From positions 682,001 to 746,000 of the forward strand of contig NZ_CP109496.1 in NCBI RefSeq assembly GCF_036231355.1: a DNA stretch of 64,000 bases, in the 5' to 3' direction. Below, piece after piece: positions 1-8,278 of this stretch. A model generated the notes under the pieces. That model did not search any database. It saw nothing but the letters and a program-made list of their open reading frames with translations, and was not told where the DNA came from. Position numbers and translations under genes: made by a program. The stretch's first letter is position 1. The number at the start of each line of letters is the position of its first letter. This stretch comes from Streptomyces sp. NBC_01431 (GTDB lineage Bacteria > Actinomycetota > Actinomycetes > Streptomycetales > Streptomycetaceae).

Positions 1-741
1 GCTGCCGCCGGAAAACAGACCGTTCTCCAGGTCCGCCTGCACCCACGGTCCGGTTCCGCTGCAGCCGCCGAACCAGCACGAGGTGCTGAAGTTGATCGCG
101 TCCATGGCGCCGTTGCCGTCGGCGTGGTGGTCGGTCTCGCTGTTGCCGTAGTCGAAGCAGCAGCCGTTGTTGACGTGGCTGCCGCTGGTGATCATGTATG
201 CGCCCTCTGGCGAGCTGCCGGTGGGCACGCCCGAGCCGTTGGCGAAGTAGCTGTTGCCGGGGTTGATGTAGAGCGCGTAAGCCTTCTGGCCGCCCACGGT
301 CACCGGTTCGGTGGTCGCGGTGGCCGCGGTGTCGGCGCCGCCGGTCCCGCCGGGTCCCTGGTAGAGGAGGGTGTTGCCGCTGCTGCCGGTCTGGTCGTAG
401 ACGCGGGTGATGGTGCACTCGGTGTTCGCGCAGAACGAGTCCTGCGCGGCCGCGTCGGCGACGCCTCCGGCGGACCGCACTCCGATGTTCCGCGAGGTGC
501 CGTCCGACGCCCGCCGTACCTGGTAGAGCGGGCCGTTGTAGGAGACGAACAGAGCGCGAGTGGTGCTGTGCGCCGCGACGCATGGCGTGCCGCCCGCCGC
601 GTAGATGTCGCAGGGCCCTTGCGCCGCGGCCTGCGAGGCGCCGCTGAAGGCGACAAGGCCGGCGAAGGCGAGCGCCACCGCGGCCAAGGAGCTGATCAGC
701 CCCCGGCGTAGTCGGCGAAGAGTGTGCAGCGCAGGCACCAT
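1..741 (-). CDS. Secreted alpha-L-arabinofuranosidase, GH54 type (partial, runs off left edge)
   Basis: Reading the minus strand from an ATG at 741 gives a twin-Arg/Ala-rich signal peptide ending near SGASQAAA, then GPCDIYAAGGTPCVAAHSTT, the typical start of the GH54 arabinofuranosidase catalytic domain. The frame stays open to base 1, where it reads CWFGGCSGTGPWVQADLENG, also typical of the GH54 core. The enzyme should remove terminal arabinofuranose from arabinan or arabinoxylan outside the cell. About 247 codons are present; the rest of the catalytic domain and any arabinose-binding domain lie to the left. An AGGGAG sequence a few bases upstream of the ATG could serve as ribosome binding site. 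It is divergent from the next glycosidase, sharing a 526-bp intergenic region. Confidence 0.85.
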   Translation of the reverse strand, partial: MVPALHTLRRLRRGLISSLAAVALAFAGLVAFSGASQAAAQGPCDIYAAGGTPCVAAHSTTRALFVSYNGPLYQVRRASDGTSRNIGVRSAGGVADAAAQDSFCANTECTITRVYDQTGSSGNTLLYQGPGGTGGADTAATATTEPVTVGGQKAYALYINPGNSYFANGSGVPTGSSPEGAYMITSGSHVNNGCCFDYGNSETDHHADGNGAMDAINFSTSCWFGGCSGTGPWVQADLENGLFSGGS

Positions 742-1267
742 GAACTCCCTGGTTCATCGATACGGGACAGCAAGCCGCGCCCCGGCCAACTGGGTTCGCG
801 GTGAGCTGATGGGGGTGAGGGGCTGAGCGCGGGCCGACGCGTCCGGGCGGGCGGACCCGCCGACGGCCCGCCGCGAAGGTGAGCGCTCACCATCCGAGGG
901 GAGGGCCGGATTTCACTCGGCCGTTCGCATCAGGCCATCACTGTCAACGACCCCTGGATGAACGTCAAGACGTCGAACCGGTTCGTTTCAACAGGATGAA
1001 CACGACGGGCCTCACCCGCGAGCGGAAGGAACCACTCGCCCCGCGACGGCACTATCTCTCGTCTCACCTGCGGTTCTTGCACAAAGCCTTGACGCTCACT
1101 CACTCCTGACCCTAGCTTTCCGGTCGCGAACCGATTCGACTCGTTGTCTCTAGCCCTCCCCCAGCCCGTTGTCCCTCGCCGGGTCCTGCTCCTGCGGACA
1201 GGGCCCGTGCGGACGGGTTGGAAGGCAGCGAGCAAGCACGCCCGGACTGCGACCCTGGAGACCCTCA
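742..1267. promoter_or_regulatory. Divergent promoter region with three palindromes
   Basis: This 526-bp gap separates the GH54 gene from the next glycosidase. It contains a perfect 14-bp palindrome GGTGAGCGCTCACC at 878-891, a perfect 12-bp palindrome CGAACCGGTTCG at 974-985, and a near copy CGAACCGATTCG at 1127-1138. The last two resemble LacI-family operators, which are CpG-centred and often paired. No LacI gene is next to them in the window, so the regulator is unknown. No gene is seen in the gap. Confidence 0.45.
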
Positions 1268-3145
1268 ATGGCACTCCCCCGCTTCCTCCGACCGGCCGGC
1301 CCCACCGGCAGACCGCGAACGGCACGGCCTCCCCGACGCCGCACGACAACCGTGCTCGCCGTCCTCCTCGCCTCACTCGGCGCCACCGCCCTGCCCGGCA
1401 CCGCCGCGCACGCGGCCGACACCGGCGTCACCGTGGACTTCGCCACCGCCGGAGGCGCCCCCACCTACCGTGCCTCGGGCATGATTTACGGGATGTCCCC
1501 CGACGGCTCACTGCCGCAGGACCATTTCTTCACGGACATCAAGTGGCACTTCATGCGAGCCGGCGGCGCCCAGCTCAACCGTGGCGGCTACGCCACCAGC
1601 CTGGCCGAGTACCGGACCCGCTGGAACGCGACTCTGGCCCAGTACAAGCGCACCGCAGCACTCGGCGGGACCTTCGTGCTGCTGCCGCACGACCTGTGGG
1701 GCGCCGACAGCACCACCACGGTGGGCTGGCCCGGCGACAACGGCGACTGGACGCAGTTCGACAACTTCGTCACCCAGCTCATAGGCGACATCAAGGCCAA
1801 CAACATGACCGTCGAGTGGGACCTGTGGAACGAACCCGACGGCAAGGGCTTCTGGGGCGCTTCGCAGAGCCAGTACCTGCAAATGTGGTCCCGGTTCTAC
1901 GCCCGCGTGCGGGCCGCGTTCCCGGGCCAGCTCATCGTCGGCCCCAGCCTCGCGAGCCAGCCCAACTCCTCCAGCAGTTGGTGGAACGCCTTCCTCAACC
2001 ACGCCAAAGCCAACAACGTGGCTCCCGACATCTGGAGCTGGCACGACGAGCCGGGTGACCCCGTCACCGACGTGGGCCGCGCCAACGCCACCCTCGCCGC
2101 CGCGGGCCTGCCCCACACCCGCCCGTACCAGATCAACGAGTACGCCACCTCATCCATGCAGAACCCCGGTGGCGGCGCCTGGTTCATCGGCCGCCTGGAG
2201 CGGGCCGGCGCCGACGGGCTGCGCGGCAACTGGGCGTCGGGCACCAACCTGCACGACGACGCGGCCGGCCTGCTCACCAAGAACAGCGCGGGTCAGTACC
2301 TGCCACTCGGCGAGTGGTTCATGTACCGCTACTACGGCTCGCAGACCGGCAACATCGTCAACCTCGTCCCCGGCTCCGGCACCGACGGCCTGGCCACCAA
2401 GGACATCGCCGCCAAGAACGCCAAGGTGCTGCTCGGCAGCAACGGCAACACCGGCAACGTCACCGTCAACCTCACCGGTCTGGGCACCACCTCGGTCGTG
2501 GAGGGGGGCAAGGTACGCGCCGTCGTCCAGCGCATCCCCTACAACAACGGCGCCGCGGTGACAGGCCCGGAGACCATCTCCGACACCACTCTGAGCGTCA
2601 GCAACAACGCGGCCTCGGTGACCCTCCCCTGGACCAACGCCAAGGACGGCTACACCATCACCCTGCTCCCGCCGTCCAACACCACCACCTCCACCGTGGC
2701 GGTCAGCGAGAACAGCGGCCAGTGCCTGGACGACACCAATCTCAGCACCACCGACGGCACCCAGTACCAGCAGTACAACTGCGAGGGCGGCTACCAGCAG
2801 ATGCTGGACCTCAAGCCGGTGAGCGGCCGGACCAACACCTACACCGTCGTCAACGAACACAGCGGCATGTGCCTCGACGTCTCCGGCGCCTCCACCGCCA
2901 ACGGAGCCGCCGTCATCCAGTACACCTGCAACGGCGCCACCAACCAGCAGTTCACCCTCAACTCCGTCACAGCTCTCGGCAACAGCAAGGACTACCAACT
3001 CGTCGCAGCCCACAGCGGCAAGTGCGTCGACGTCAGCAACATCTCGACCACGGCCGGCGCGCCCGTCCACCAGTGGACCTGTGACCCGGCGAGCGCCCTC
3101 GGCACCAAGAAGAACCAGATCTGGCGGCTGCAAGGCATCGGCTGA
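1268..3145 (+). CDS. Secreted clan GH-A glycoside hydrolase (GH39-like) with C-terminal ricin-type lectin domain
   Basis: The 625-residue product has an Arg-rich N-terminus and a signal peptide ending near TAAHA. A TIM-barrel-like catalytic part follows with LWNEPDG, where E189 fits the acid/base, and YQINEYA, where E291 fits the nucleophile; this is the clan GH-A arrangement and most resembles GH39 xylosidase/arabinofuranosidase relatives. From about residue 478 there is a Cys-containing beta-trefoil (GQCLDD, GMCLDVSGAS, GKCVDVSN repeats) of the ricin/CBM13 type. ATG 1268 was chosen over 1169 because the upstream 33 residues do not look like a signal peptide and GGAG lies just before it. Substrate specificity cannot be read from the sequence; plant or arabinogalactan-type polysaccharide is likely given the neighbours. 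Confidence 0.75.
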   Translation: MALPRFLRPAGPTGRPRTARPPRRRTTTVLAVLLASLGATALPGTAAHAADTGVTVDFATAGGAPTYRASGMIYGMSPDGSLPQDHFFTDIKWHFMRAGGAQLNRGGYATSLAEYRTRWNATLAQYKRTAALGGTFVLLPHDLWGADSTTTVGWPGDNGDWTQFDNFVTQLIGDIKANNMTVEWDLWNEPDGKGFWGASQSQYLQMWSRFYARVRAAFPGQLIVGPSLASQPNSSSSWWNAFLNHAKANNVAPDIWSWHDEPGDPVTDVGRANATLAAAGLPHTRPYQINEYATSSMQNPGGGAWFIGRLERAGADGLRGNWASGTNLHDDAAGLLTKNSAGQYLPLGEWFMYRYYGSQTGNIVNLVPGSGTDGLATKDIAAKNAKVLLGSNGNTGNVTVNLTGLGTTSVVEGGKVRAVVQRIPYNNGAAVTGPETISDTTLSVSNNAASVTLPWTNAKDGYTITLLPPSNTTTSTVAVSENSGQCLDDTNLSTTDGTQYQQYNCEGGYQQMLDLKPVSGRTNTYTVVNEHSGMCLDVSGASTANGAAVIQYTCNGATNQQFTLNSVTALGNSKDYQLVAAHSGKCVDVSNISTTAGAPVHQWTCDPASALGTKKNQIWRLQGIG

Positions 3146-3361
3146 CCGAAGGGCCGGGCATCCGGCGATCGCGCGGGAGGAATTCCCGATCACTCGCCGA
3201 CCGGAGCGACTTCCCCGCTCCCGGTCCGCGAGTGGATCGCTGGAGCGCCGCGGTGTCTTGCGTGGCGTCTGCGCGTCCTCGGCTGGACGGCCGGGGCCCC
3301 CAACTCCTTACTCCCCACTGCCTCTTAGAGTTCCCTTACACCTCTTCGTTATCACTGCGCC

Positions 3362-5461
3362 ATGGACACCACTACGGCGAAGTCATCCCTCGCGCGCCCG
3401 GCCCGCCGAAGCGGCCGGCGCTCCCTTCTCGTTCTTGCCGTCGCCACCGCTCTCGCCGCCGGGCTCACGCCCGCCGCGACCGCGGGCAGCACGGACCAGG
3501 CCGGGGTCCGGATCCACCACGGGCAGGTCGAACTCCCGGTGAGCGGCGGCACGGCCACGATCGACCCCGCGACCCTGCGGATCGACGCCCGCGCCGACGA
3601 CGGGCGCACCCTGCGCATGTCGGACCCGGCAGCCGACGCCCCTGGTACGCCCGCGAACCTCACCGCATCGGGCACCACCGCCCGGTGGTCGTACCCCGGC
3701 CGGGGCCTCAAGGCCGAGGCCCGTGCCGAGCACGGCAGGCTGCTCGTCTCAATCACCGCCGACCGGGACGAAGCCCTGGCGTGGCCGGTCACCGGCACCG
3801 ACCCCGCCGCCTCCGCCCTCCAACTCCCGCGCGGCGAAGGCCTGTCGCTCCCGGTCACCGATCCGTTCTGGAACTCCTCGCGCGCCCAACTCGTCGGCAC
3901 GCAGGAGGACGTGGCCTCGCAGCTCTCCCTCCCGATGTGGGGGTACTCGTTCGGCGGGCGGGGCGTCAGTTACCTCGCCCCGACCGACATCGGCACCTCG
4001 CTCGCGTACACCTCCCGGGGCGGGCACCTGACCACCACGGCCAAACACGCGTTCTCCGGCGGCGACGGAACCCGCGGCTACACCGTCGCGTTCTCGCTCA
4101 CCGACGGATCACCCATCGCACCCGCCGTCGACTACCGGCACTGGCTCGCGGAGCACGGGCAGCTCGGCAGCCTCAGCGAGAAGATCAGGAAGAACCCGGA
4201 GACGGGCCGGTTGCTCGGCGCTTTCCACGCCTACGCCTGGGGCGACGACCGCACGGCGGCGGGCATCGCGCGGCTGAAGGCGATGGGCGTCTCGCGGCTG
4301 TGGCTCGGTTACGACGCCGACGACGCGCCCATGAAGAGCCAGGACGTCGCGGCCGCGCAGCGGGCGGGGTACCTGGTGGGCCCGTACGACTCGTTCGCCA
4401 ACGGGCGCGACAAGGGCCCGGACACTCCCCCGAACTCCGTGTGGCCCAAGGGCGTGTACCCGTCGTTCTGTGTCCGCCGGGCGGACGGCACCGTGCAGCC
4501 CGGCTTCCACAAACAGGGCTGCTATCTCAGCTCGCAGGCGTTCGAGCAGGCCGAACCCGGCCGCCATTACCTCGCCGACCGCACGCGCTCGCTGGTCGCC
4601 AACGGCGCCGCCAGTTACTTCCTCGACGTGGACGCGGCGGGCGAGCTGTTCCGCGACCACGACGCCGCGCACCCGATGACGATGGCCCAGGACCGCGCCA
4701 ACCGCCTGGCGCGGATGCGAAGGCTCACGGACGGCTCGGACGACGCGCGGCACGCCCCGCTCGTCCTGGGTTCGGAGGCGGCCGGGGCCTGGGCCAACCA
4801 GGTACTGGCCTTCGACCACGGGTCGGCCACCCCGGTGGACGGCAGGCTGTGGCCCATGGAGACCGGGCACTTCGACACCGCCTCCGACCAGCCCAAGGAC
4901 GACCCGGCTTGGGGCGGCTACACCCCCGAGGCCGCTGCCGACACGTTCTTCAAGCCGGTGCGGGTGAGCGACTTCAAGCCGGAACACCGGGCTGCGGTGG
5001 CCGACGCCCTCAAGGCGATGTACGACCCGGCCTACCGCGTGCCGTTGTACGAGGCCGCGCTGCACGGCTCGCTGGTCAACGTGGAGCGCTGGGAGCTGCC
5101 CTTCGGCAAGCTGCCCGAGCAGAAGACGACGCGGGCGCTGCTCGCGATGCTCTACAACACGCCGCTGAACTTCGTGCTCAGCGGCAAGGACAAGCACGAC
5201 GCGCAGAACGTGCGCGAACTGGCCGCGCTTCAGAAATACTTCGCTCCGCTTCATCAGGCGGCCGGTACCCAGGAGTTGACGTCCTACCGTCGGCTGACGG
5301 CGGACGGCACGGTGCAGCGGACCGTCTTCGGCAACGGCACCCTGACCGTCACCGCCAACTTCTCCGCCGCGGCCCACGACGGCCTTCCGGGCGGCTGCGT
5401 GGACGCGACACTCAAGGGCGGCAAGCCGCGGCGCCTGTGCCCGGCGACGGTGGTGTCGTAG
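3362..5461 (+). CDS. Secreted glycoside hydrolase, GH101/GH129-like
   Basis: The 699-residue protein has a signal peptide (RRSLLVLAVATALAAG... ending near TAG), an N-terminal beta-sandwich-like part and a central TIM-barrel-like part. SYFLDVDAAG (D422 and D424) and LVLGSEAAGAW (E472) sit where endo- or exo-alpha-N-acetylgalactosaminidase-type families keep their nucleophile and acid/base. Family assignment is by general resemblance only; other GH-A-like clans cannot be excluded. No clear Shine-Dalgarno precedes the ATG at 3362, so the start is moderately sure. It lies 216 bp after the GH-A gene in the same direction and could be co-regulated with it. A GC-rich hairpin follows. Confidence 0.55.
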   Translation: MDTTTAKSSLARPARRSGRRSLLVLAVATALAAGLTPAATAGSTDQAGVRIHHGQVELPVSGGTATIDPATLRIDARADDGRTLRMSDPAADAPGTPANLTASGTTARWSYPGRGLKAEARAEHGRLLVSITADRDEALAWPVTGTDPAASALQLPRGEGLSLPVTDPFWNSSRAQLVGTQEDVASQLSLPMWGYSFGGRGVSYLAPTDIGTSLAYTSRGGHLTTTAKHAFSGGDGTRGYTVAFSLTDGSPIAPAVDYRHWLAEHGQLGSLSEKIRKNPETGRLLGAFHAYAWGDDRTAAGIARLKAMGVSRLWLGYDADDAPMKSQDVAAAQRAGYLVGPYDSFANGRDKGPDTPPNSVWPKGVYPSFCVRRADGTVQPGFHKQGCYLSSQAFEQAEPGRHYLADRTRSLVANGAASYFLDVDAAGELFRDHDAAHPMTMAQDRANRLARMRRLTDGSDDARHAPLVLGSEAAGAWANQVLAFDHGSATPVDGRLWPMETGHFDTASDQPKDDPAWGGYTPEAAADTFFKPVRVSDFKPEHRAAVADALKAMYDPAYRVPLYEAALHGSLVNVERWELPFGKLPEQKTTRALLAMLYNTPLNFVLSGKDKHDAQNVRELAALQKYFAPLHQAAGTQELTSYRRLTADGTVQRTVFGNGTLTVTANFSAAAHDGLPGGCVDATLKGGKPRRLCPATVVS

Positions 5462-5464
5462 CGC

Positions 5465-5510
5465 GCGGGCGGGCCGGTGGGGGCCGCGCGTGTGTGGCGG
5501 CCCCGCCCGC
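5465..5510. terminator. GC-rich hairpin between convergent genes
   Basis: The segment can pair as GCGGGCGGG (5465-5473) with CCCGCCCGC (5502-5510), or as an inner stem GGGGCCGC (5480-5487) with GCGGCCCC (5497-5504). It begins just after the stop codon at 5461 and precedes the convergent minus-strand gene. There is no U-tract, as is usual in Streptomyces terminators. Confidence 0.5.
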
Positions 5511-5678
5511 GTACCGCCAACCGTGTGACCGCCCGGCCCGCGTGAACCCCGATCCGGTACGGCCGGGTATCGAATGCGGGGTGTGACGAAGAACCAGAGC
5601 AGGTGGGGCCGTACCGCACAGCTCCATGGTGTGCGGCCTACGCGCGCGCGTCCGGCCGGCCGGGCGGGTGCGCGCGTC

Positions 5679-6140
5679 CTACTGGTCCGCCGCAGCGGCG
5701 CGGCGCCGGACCTGGTCCTCCTGGGCGAGCCGGCGCAGGAGCTCGAAAACCGGAGCGCAGATCGCGAAGACGATGACCGCCCGCTCGGCCAGCTCCACCG
5801 GATCGTCGAGGCCGGCCGCGCGCTCCAGGTCCAGCCGGGCCACCGACTCGGCGAGCCGCGCGTAGGCGGCCAGTTCACCGGGGCCGTACTGCGCGTCCAG
5901 CCGCCGCAGTTCCTTCAGCGCCGCCGTCAGTCCCTGTACGTGCGGTGACGCGCCGGGCGCCTGCCAGTCCAGGGCCGTGAGCAACTCCGCCACCTCGGTC
6001 CCGGCGGCCGCTTCGGCCACCGCCTCCTCCTCGTGGCCCGTGGCCCGCTGCGCCGCCACCGGCACCGGCACCGGGAGGGCGTAGCTGACCGCTCCGAGGG
6101 CGCCCTCGGAGCTGTCGGCCCGGTCCACCGCCCCGAGCAC
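5679..6140 (-). CDS. Hypothetical Leu/Ala-rich helical protein
   Basis: About 153 residues from a GTG at 6140. The C-terminal half is strongly helical (ELLTALDWQAP, GLTAALKELRRLD, ELAERAVIVFAICAPVFELLRRLAQ) and ends in a charged tail. I do not recognise a family. The start is doubtful: no Shine-Dalgarno precedes the GTG, and the same frame stays open upstream with credible coding content (RRGLGRLGGFSGPGLSIAAT) until a stop near 6303, but with no ATG or GTG. An ATG at 6215 lies in another frame, so a frameshift, or a rarer start codon, is possible. It is convergent with the preceding glycosidase. Confidence 0.45.
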   Translation of the reverse strand: MLGAVDRADSSEGALGAVSYALPVPVPVAAQRATGHEEEAVAEAAAGTEVAELLTALDWQAPGASPHVQGLTAALKELRRLDAQYGPGELAAYARLAESVARLDLERAAGLDDPVELAERAVIVFAICAPVFELLRRLAQEDQVRRRAAAADQ

Positions 6141-6366
6141 GTCGCGGGTGGCGGCGATGGACAGACCGGGACCGCTGAACCCACCGAGCCGGCCGAGGCC
6201 GCGGCGCCCGCCATGGCCTGATCCGACCGGGCCGCCACGGGACGCCGTGGCGGGGTTCGGCGGCCGGCTCCGAGATGTGCGCGACGCGGTGCGGGGCCAT
6301 CATGGCGGAGGCCGTTGTGCCCGCGCCCGCGGTCCGGCCACCGCACATCCGAGCCGGAGGCGAGGC

Positions 6367-6474
6367 ATGCACTTGGACGAGTCGCAGAGGGCCTGGGCCG
6401 CGATCGTCGGCGTCGTCGCCCTCATCCTCGCCGATCTCGTGGCGATCATCCTGATGAACACCCTCGGCCGGTGA
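6367..6474 (+). CDS. Small single-pass membrane protein (35 aa)
   Basis: An ATG at 6367 preceded by GGAGGCGAGGC opens a 35-codon frame. The product is an acidic N-terminus (MHLDESQRAW) followed by one hydrophobic helix (AAIVGVVALILADLVAIIL) and a short polar end (MNTLGR). The strong ribosome binding site and the clean amphipathic-then-hydrophobic layout argue for a real gene. It ends 40 bp before the convergent stop of the CorA-type gene. The function is unknown; small proteins of this kind often bind membrane transporters or kinases, but nothing in the sequence shows that here. Confidence 0.6.
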   Translation: MHLDESQRAWAAIVGVVALILADLVAIILMNTLGR

Positions 6475-6514
6475 CCGGTCGGACTGCCCCGGAGTCGGGC
6501 GCGCCGGGCGCGGG

Positions 6515-7624
6515 TCAGCGAGGGGGCCGGCCGCCTCGTCTTCTGGGGATATGGCCCAGCCTCCGCGTCGAGCGCTCCGGCCGGTCCGGGAGGTCGGCGT
6601 CACCGTCGGCTTCGGCTTCGGCTTCGGCGTCGATCGCGCGGGCGGGGCCGCCGCCGAGCTGGCGCCAGTGCGTGCGGTACAGCACGAAGTAGATCGCCAC
6701 GGCCAGGGCGAACACCTGCATGCAGACGCCCAGCGTCAAGAAGGACCGCTCGCTCGTCAGGCCGTTGGTCAGGTACGTGAAGTTCATGCCGAAGAACCCG
6801 GTGATGAACGACAGCGGCAGGAAGATCACCGAGGCGATGGCGAGTTTGTTGATCACGAGGTTCTGCTCGTCGGCGACGAGCGAGGCGTAGGTGTCCGCGG
6901 CCCGCCGGGTTTCGTCCCGCAGGGACTCGATCTCCATCGTCACCAACTGCACGGTGCGCTCGTGCTTGAGGTTGAGCGCTCGCCACTCCTCGGAGATCTC
7001 GTGGTTCGCCATCCTGCGGTGCGTCAGGAACTCCTGGGCGACCGCGGCGTAGGGCAGGAACGCCCGGTGCAGCTGTGCCGCGCGCCGTCGCAGCCGGGCC
7101 AGGCGGTGCACGTGGTGCGGCTGCCGCACCTCGAACATCTCCTCCTCGAGGTCCTCCACCTCCAGCAGCGTCCGGGCGGCGGTGCGGCGGAATCCCTCCA
7201 TGACACCGTGCATGAAGAGGAACGCCATGAGCGCCCCGTCGGTGGGCCGGTCCTGGGGCAGGCGCTCGAAGAAGGACTCGATCAGTCCCACGGGCCCCTG
7301 GTGGACGGTGATGAGGTGCCGGTCGCTGGCGAGGACGTGGATGTGGGTGATGCCCGTGCCCTCGACCACCGGCACGACGCACCCCACCGCGCCCTCGTGG
7401 TATTCGGCGCGTACGGGCTCGTGCCGTCTGCCGAACCACTCCCAGCCCTGCCCGGTCAGCCCGAGCAGGCGGGACAGCGGCTGCTCGGGCCCATCGGGCG
7501 GGGGATCCTCGCCCTGGTCGATGTCCACCATCACGAGATCGGGGCTCGCCAGCCGCTCCCGGGCCTCGGACAGCTCCGTGCGAGTGACGACGCCTTCCGG
7601 CACCGACACCACCGATACGATCAT
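6515..7624 (-). CDS. CorA-family magnesium/divalent cation transporter
   Basis: The 369-residue protein has an N-terminal cytoplasmic alpha/beta domain, a long helical region rich in Arg and Glu (residues about 150-270), and two C-terminal membrane helices. The first helix ends with the signature GMN in FFGMNFTYL, which forms the selectivity loop; the second is LTLGVCMQVFALAVAIYFVLY. This is the CorA/MIT layout of a pentameric divalent-cation channel. The C-terminal tail after the last helix is unusually long and acidic then basic (AEAEAEADGDADL...). The ATG at 7624 is preceded by GGTGAGG. It diverges from the GH15 remnant at 7794. Magnesium is the likely substrate; cobalt, nickel or zinc cannot be excluded. 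Confidence 0.88.
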   Translation of the reverse strand: MIVSVVSVPEGVVTRTELSEARERLASPDLVMVDIDQGEDPPPDGPEQPLSRLLGLTGQGWEWFGRRHEPVRAEYHEGAVGCVVPVVEGTGITHIHVLASDRHLITVHQGPVGLIESFFERLPQDRPTDGALMAFLFMHGVMEGFRRTAARTLLEVEDLEEEMFEVRQPHHVHRLARLRRRAAQLHRAFLPYAAVAQEFLTHRRMANHEISEEWRALNLKHERTVQLVTMEIESLRDETRRAADTYASLVADEQNLVINKLAIASVIFLPLSFITGFFGMNFTYLTNGLTSERSFLTLGVCMQVFALAVAIYFVLYRTHWRQLGGGPARAIDAEAEAEADGDADLPDRPERSTRRLGHIPRRRGGRPPR

Positions 7625-7793
7625 CGCGCCTCACCCGGGATGCGTGCACAAACGTGTCGATGTGATTGAGCACCTACACGGCAGCTCCCCATGGTAAAGC
7701 CGCTCACCGGCCCCCGCAGGAGAGGCCTGCCCGACGGGCTCGCGGGGAATTCGGCGCCTAAGCTGACTGGGTGGCGTCCGAAAGGGTCCTCCC

Positions 7794-8249
7794 ATGGCTG
7801 ACTATCCGCTGATCGAAGACCATGGCCTGATCGGTGATCTGCAGACCGCGGCCCTGGTGACGACGGACGGAACGATCGACTGGTTCTGCTGTCCGCGGTT
7901 CGACTCCCCCAGCGTGTTCGGGGCCCTTCTCGACTGGGACAAGGGCGGCCATTTCTCGGTCAGACCCGCGGAGGACGCGTACACCACCAAGCAGTTGTAC
8001 TTGCCTGACACCGCGATTCTCGTGACGCGCTTCATGACCGAGGCCGGTGCGGGTGAAGTCGTCGACTTCATGCCGGTGACCGGGGAAACGGCCACCGACC
8101 GCCAGCGCCTGGTCCGCATTCCCTGGCCGTGGCCGAGTTGGTGGCTGCCGCGGTCCGGCCGGAGTCCGGGCCGGTGGTCGCCGTCGGGGCGGCCCCCGTC
8201 GACAGGACACCGGACACTCTCAGGGAGTGTGGTCGTCAACGTCGGCTAG
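7794..8249 (+). pseudogene. Truncated GH15/trehalase-like glycosidase N-terminus
   Basis: The first ~110 residues (MADYPLIEDHGLIGDLQTAA, then TIDWFCCPRFDSPSVFGALL and VDFMPVTGE) match the N-terminal super-sandwich domain of actinobacterial GH15 glucoamylase/trehalase proteins, which are usually about 600 residues. After DRQRLVRI (around 8120) the similarity ends abruptly in a Pro/Trp/Arg-rich tail and the frame stops at 8249. No continuation of the catalytic barrel is seen in any frame before the next gene at 8279. The fragment lacks all catalytic residues and is most simply a deletion remnant. A translated product, if made, would be only a beta-sandwich piece. Confidence 0.7.
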
Positions 8250-8278
8250 GGGCCGGGTCCGGCCGGACGCCCCGGACC

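Noticed and set aside
4109..5878. A 589-codon minus-strand frame over the GH101-like gene
   Set aside because: Antisense shadow with Arg/Val/Gly-rich composition and no ribosome binding site.
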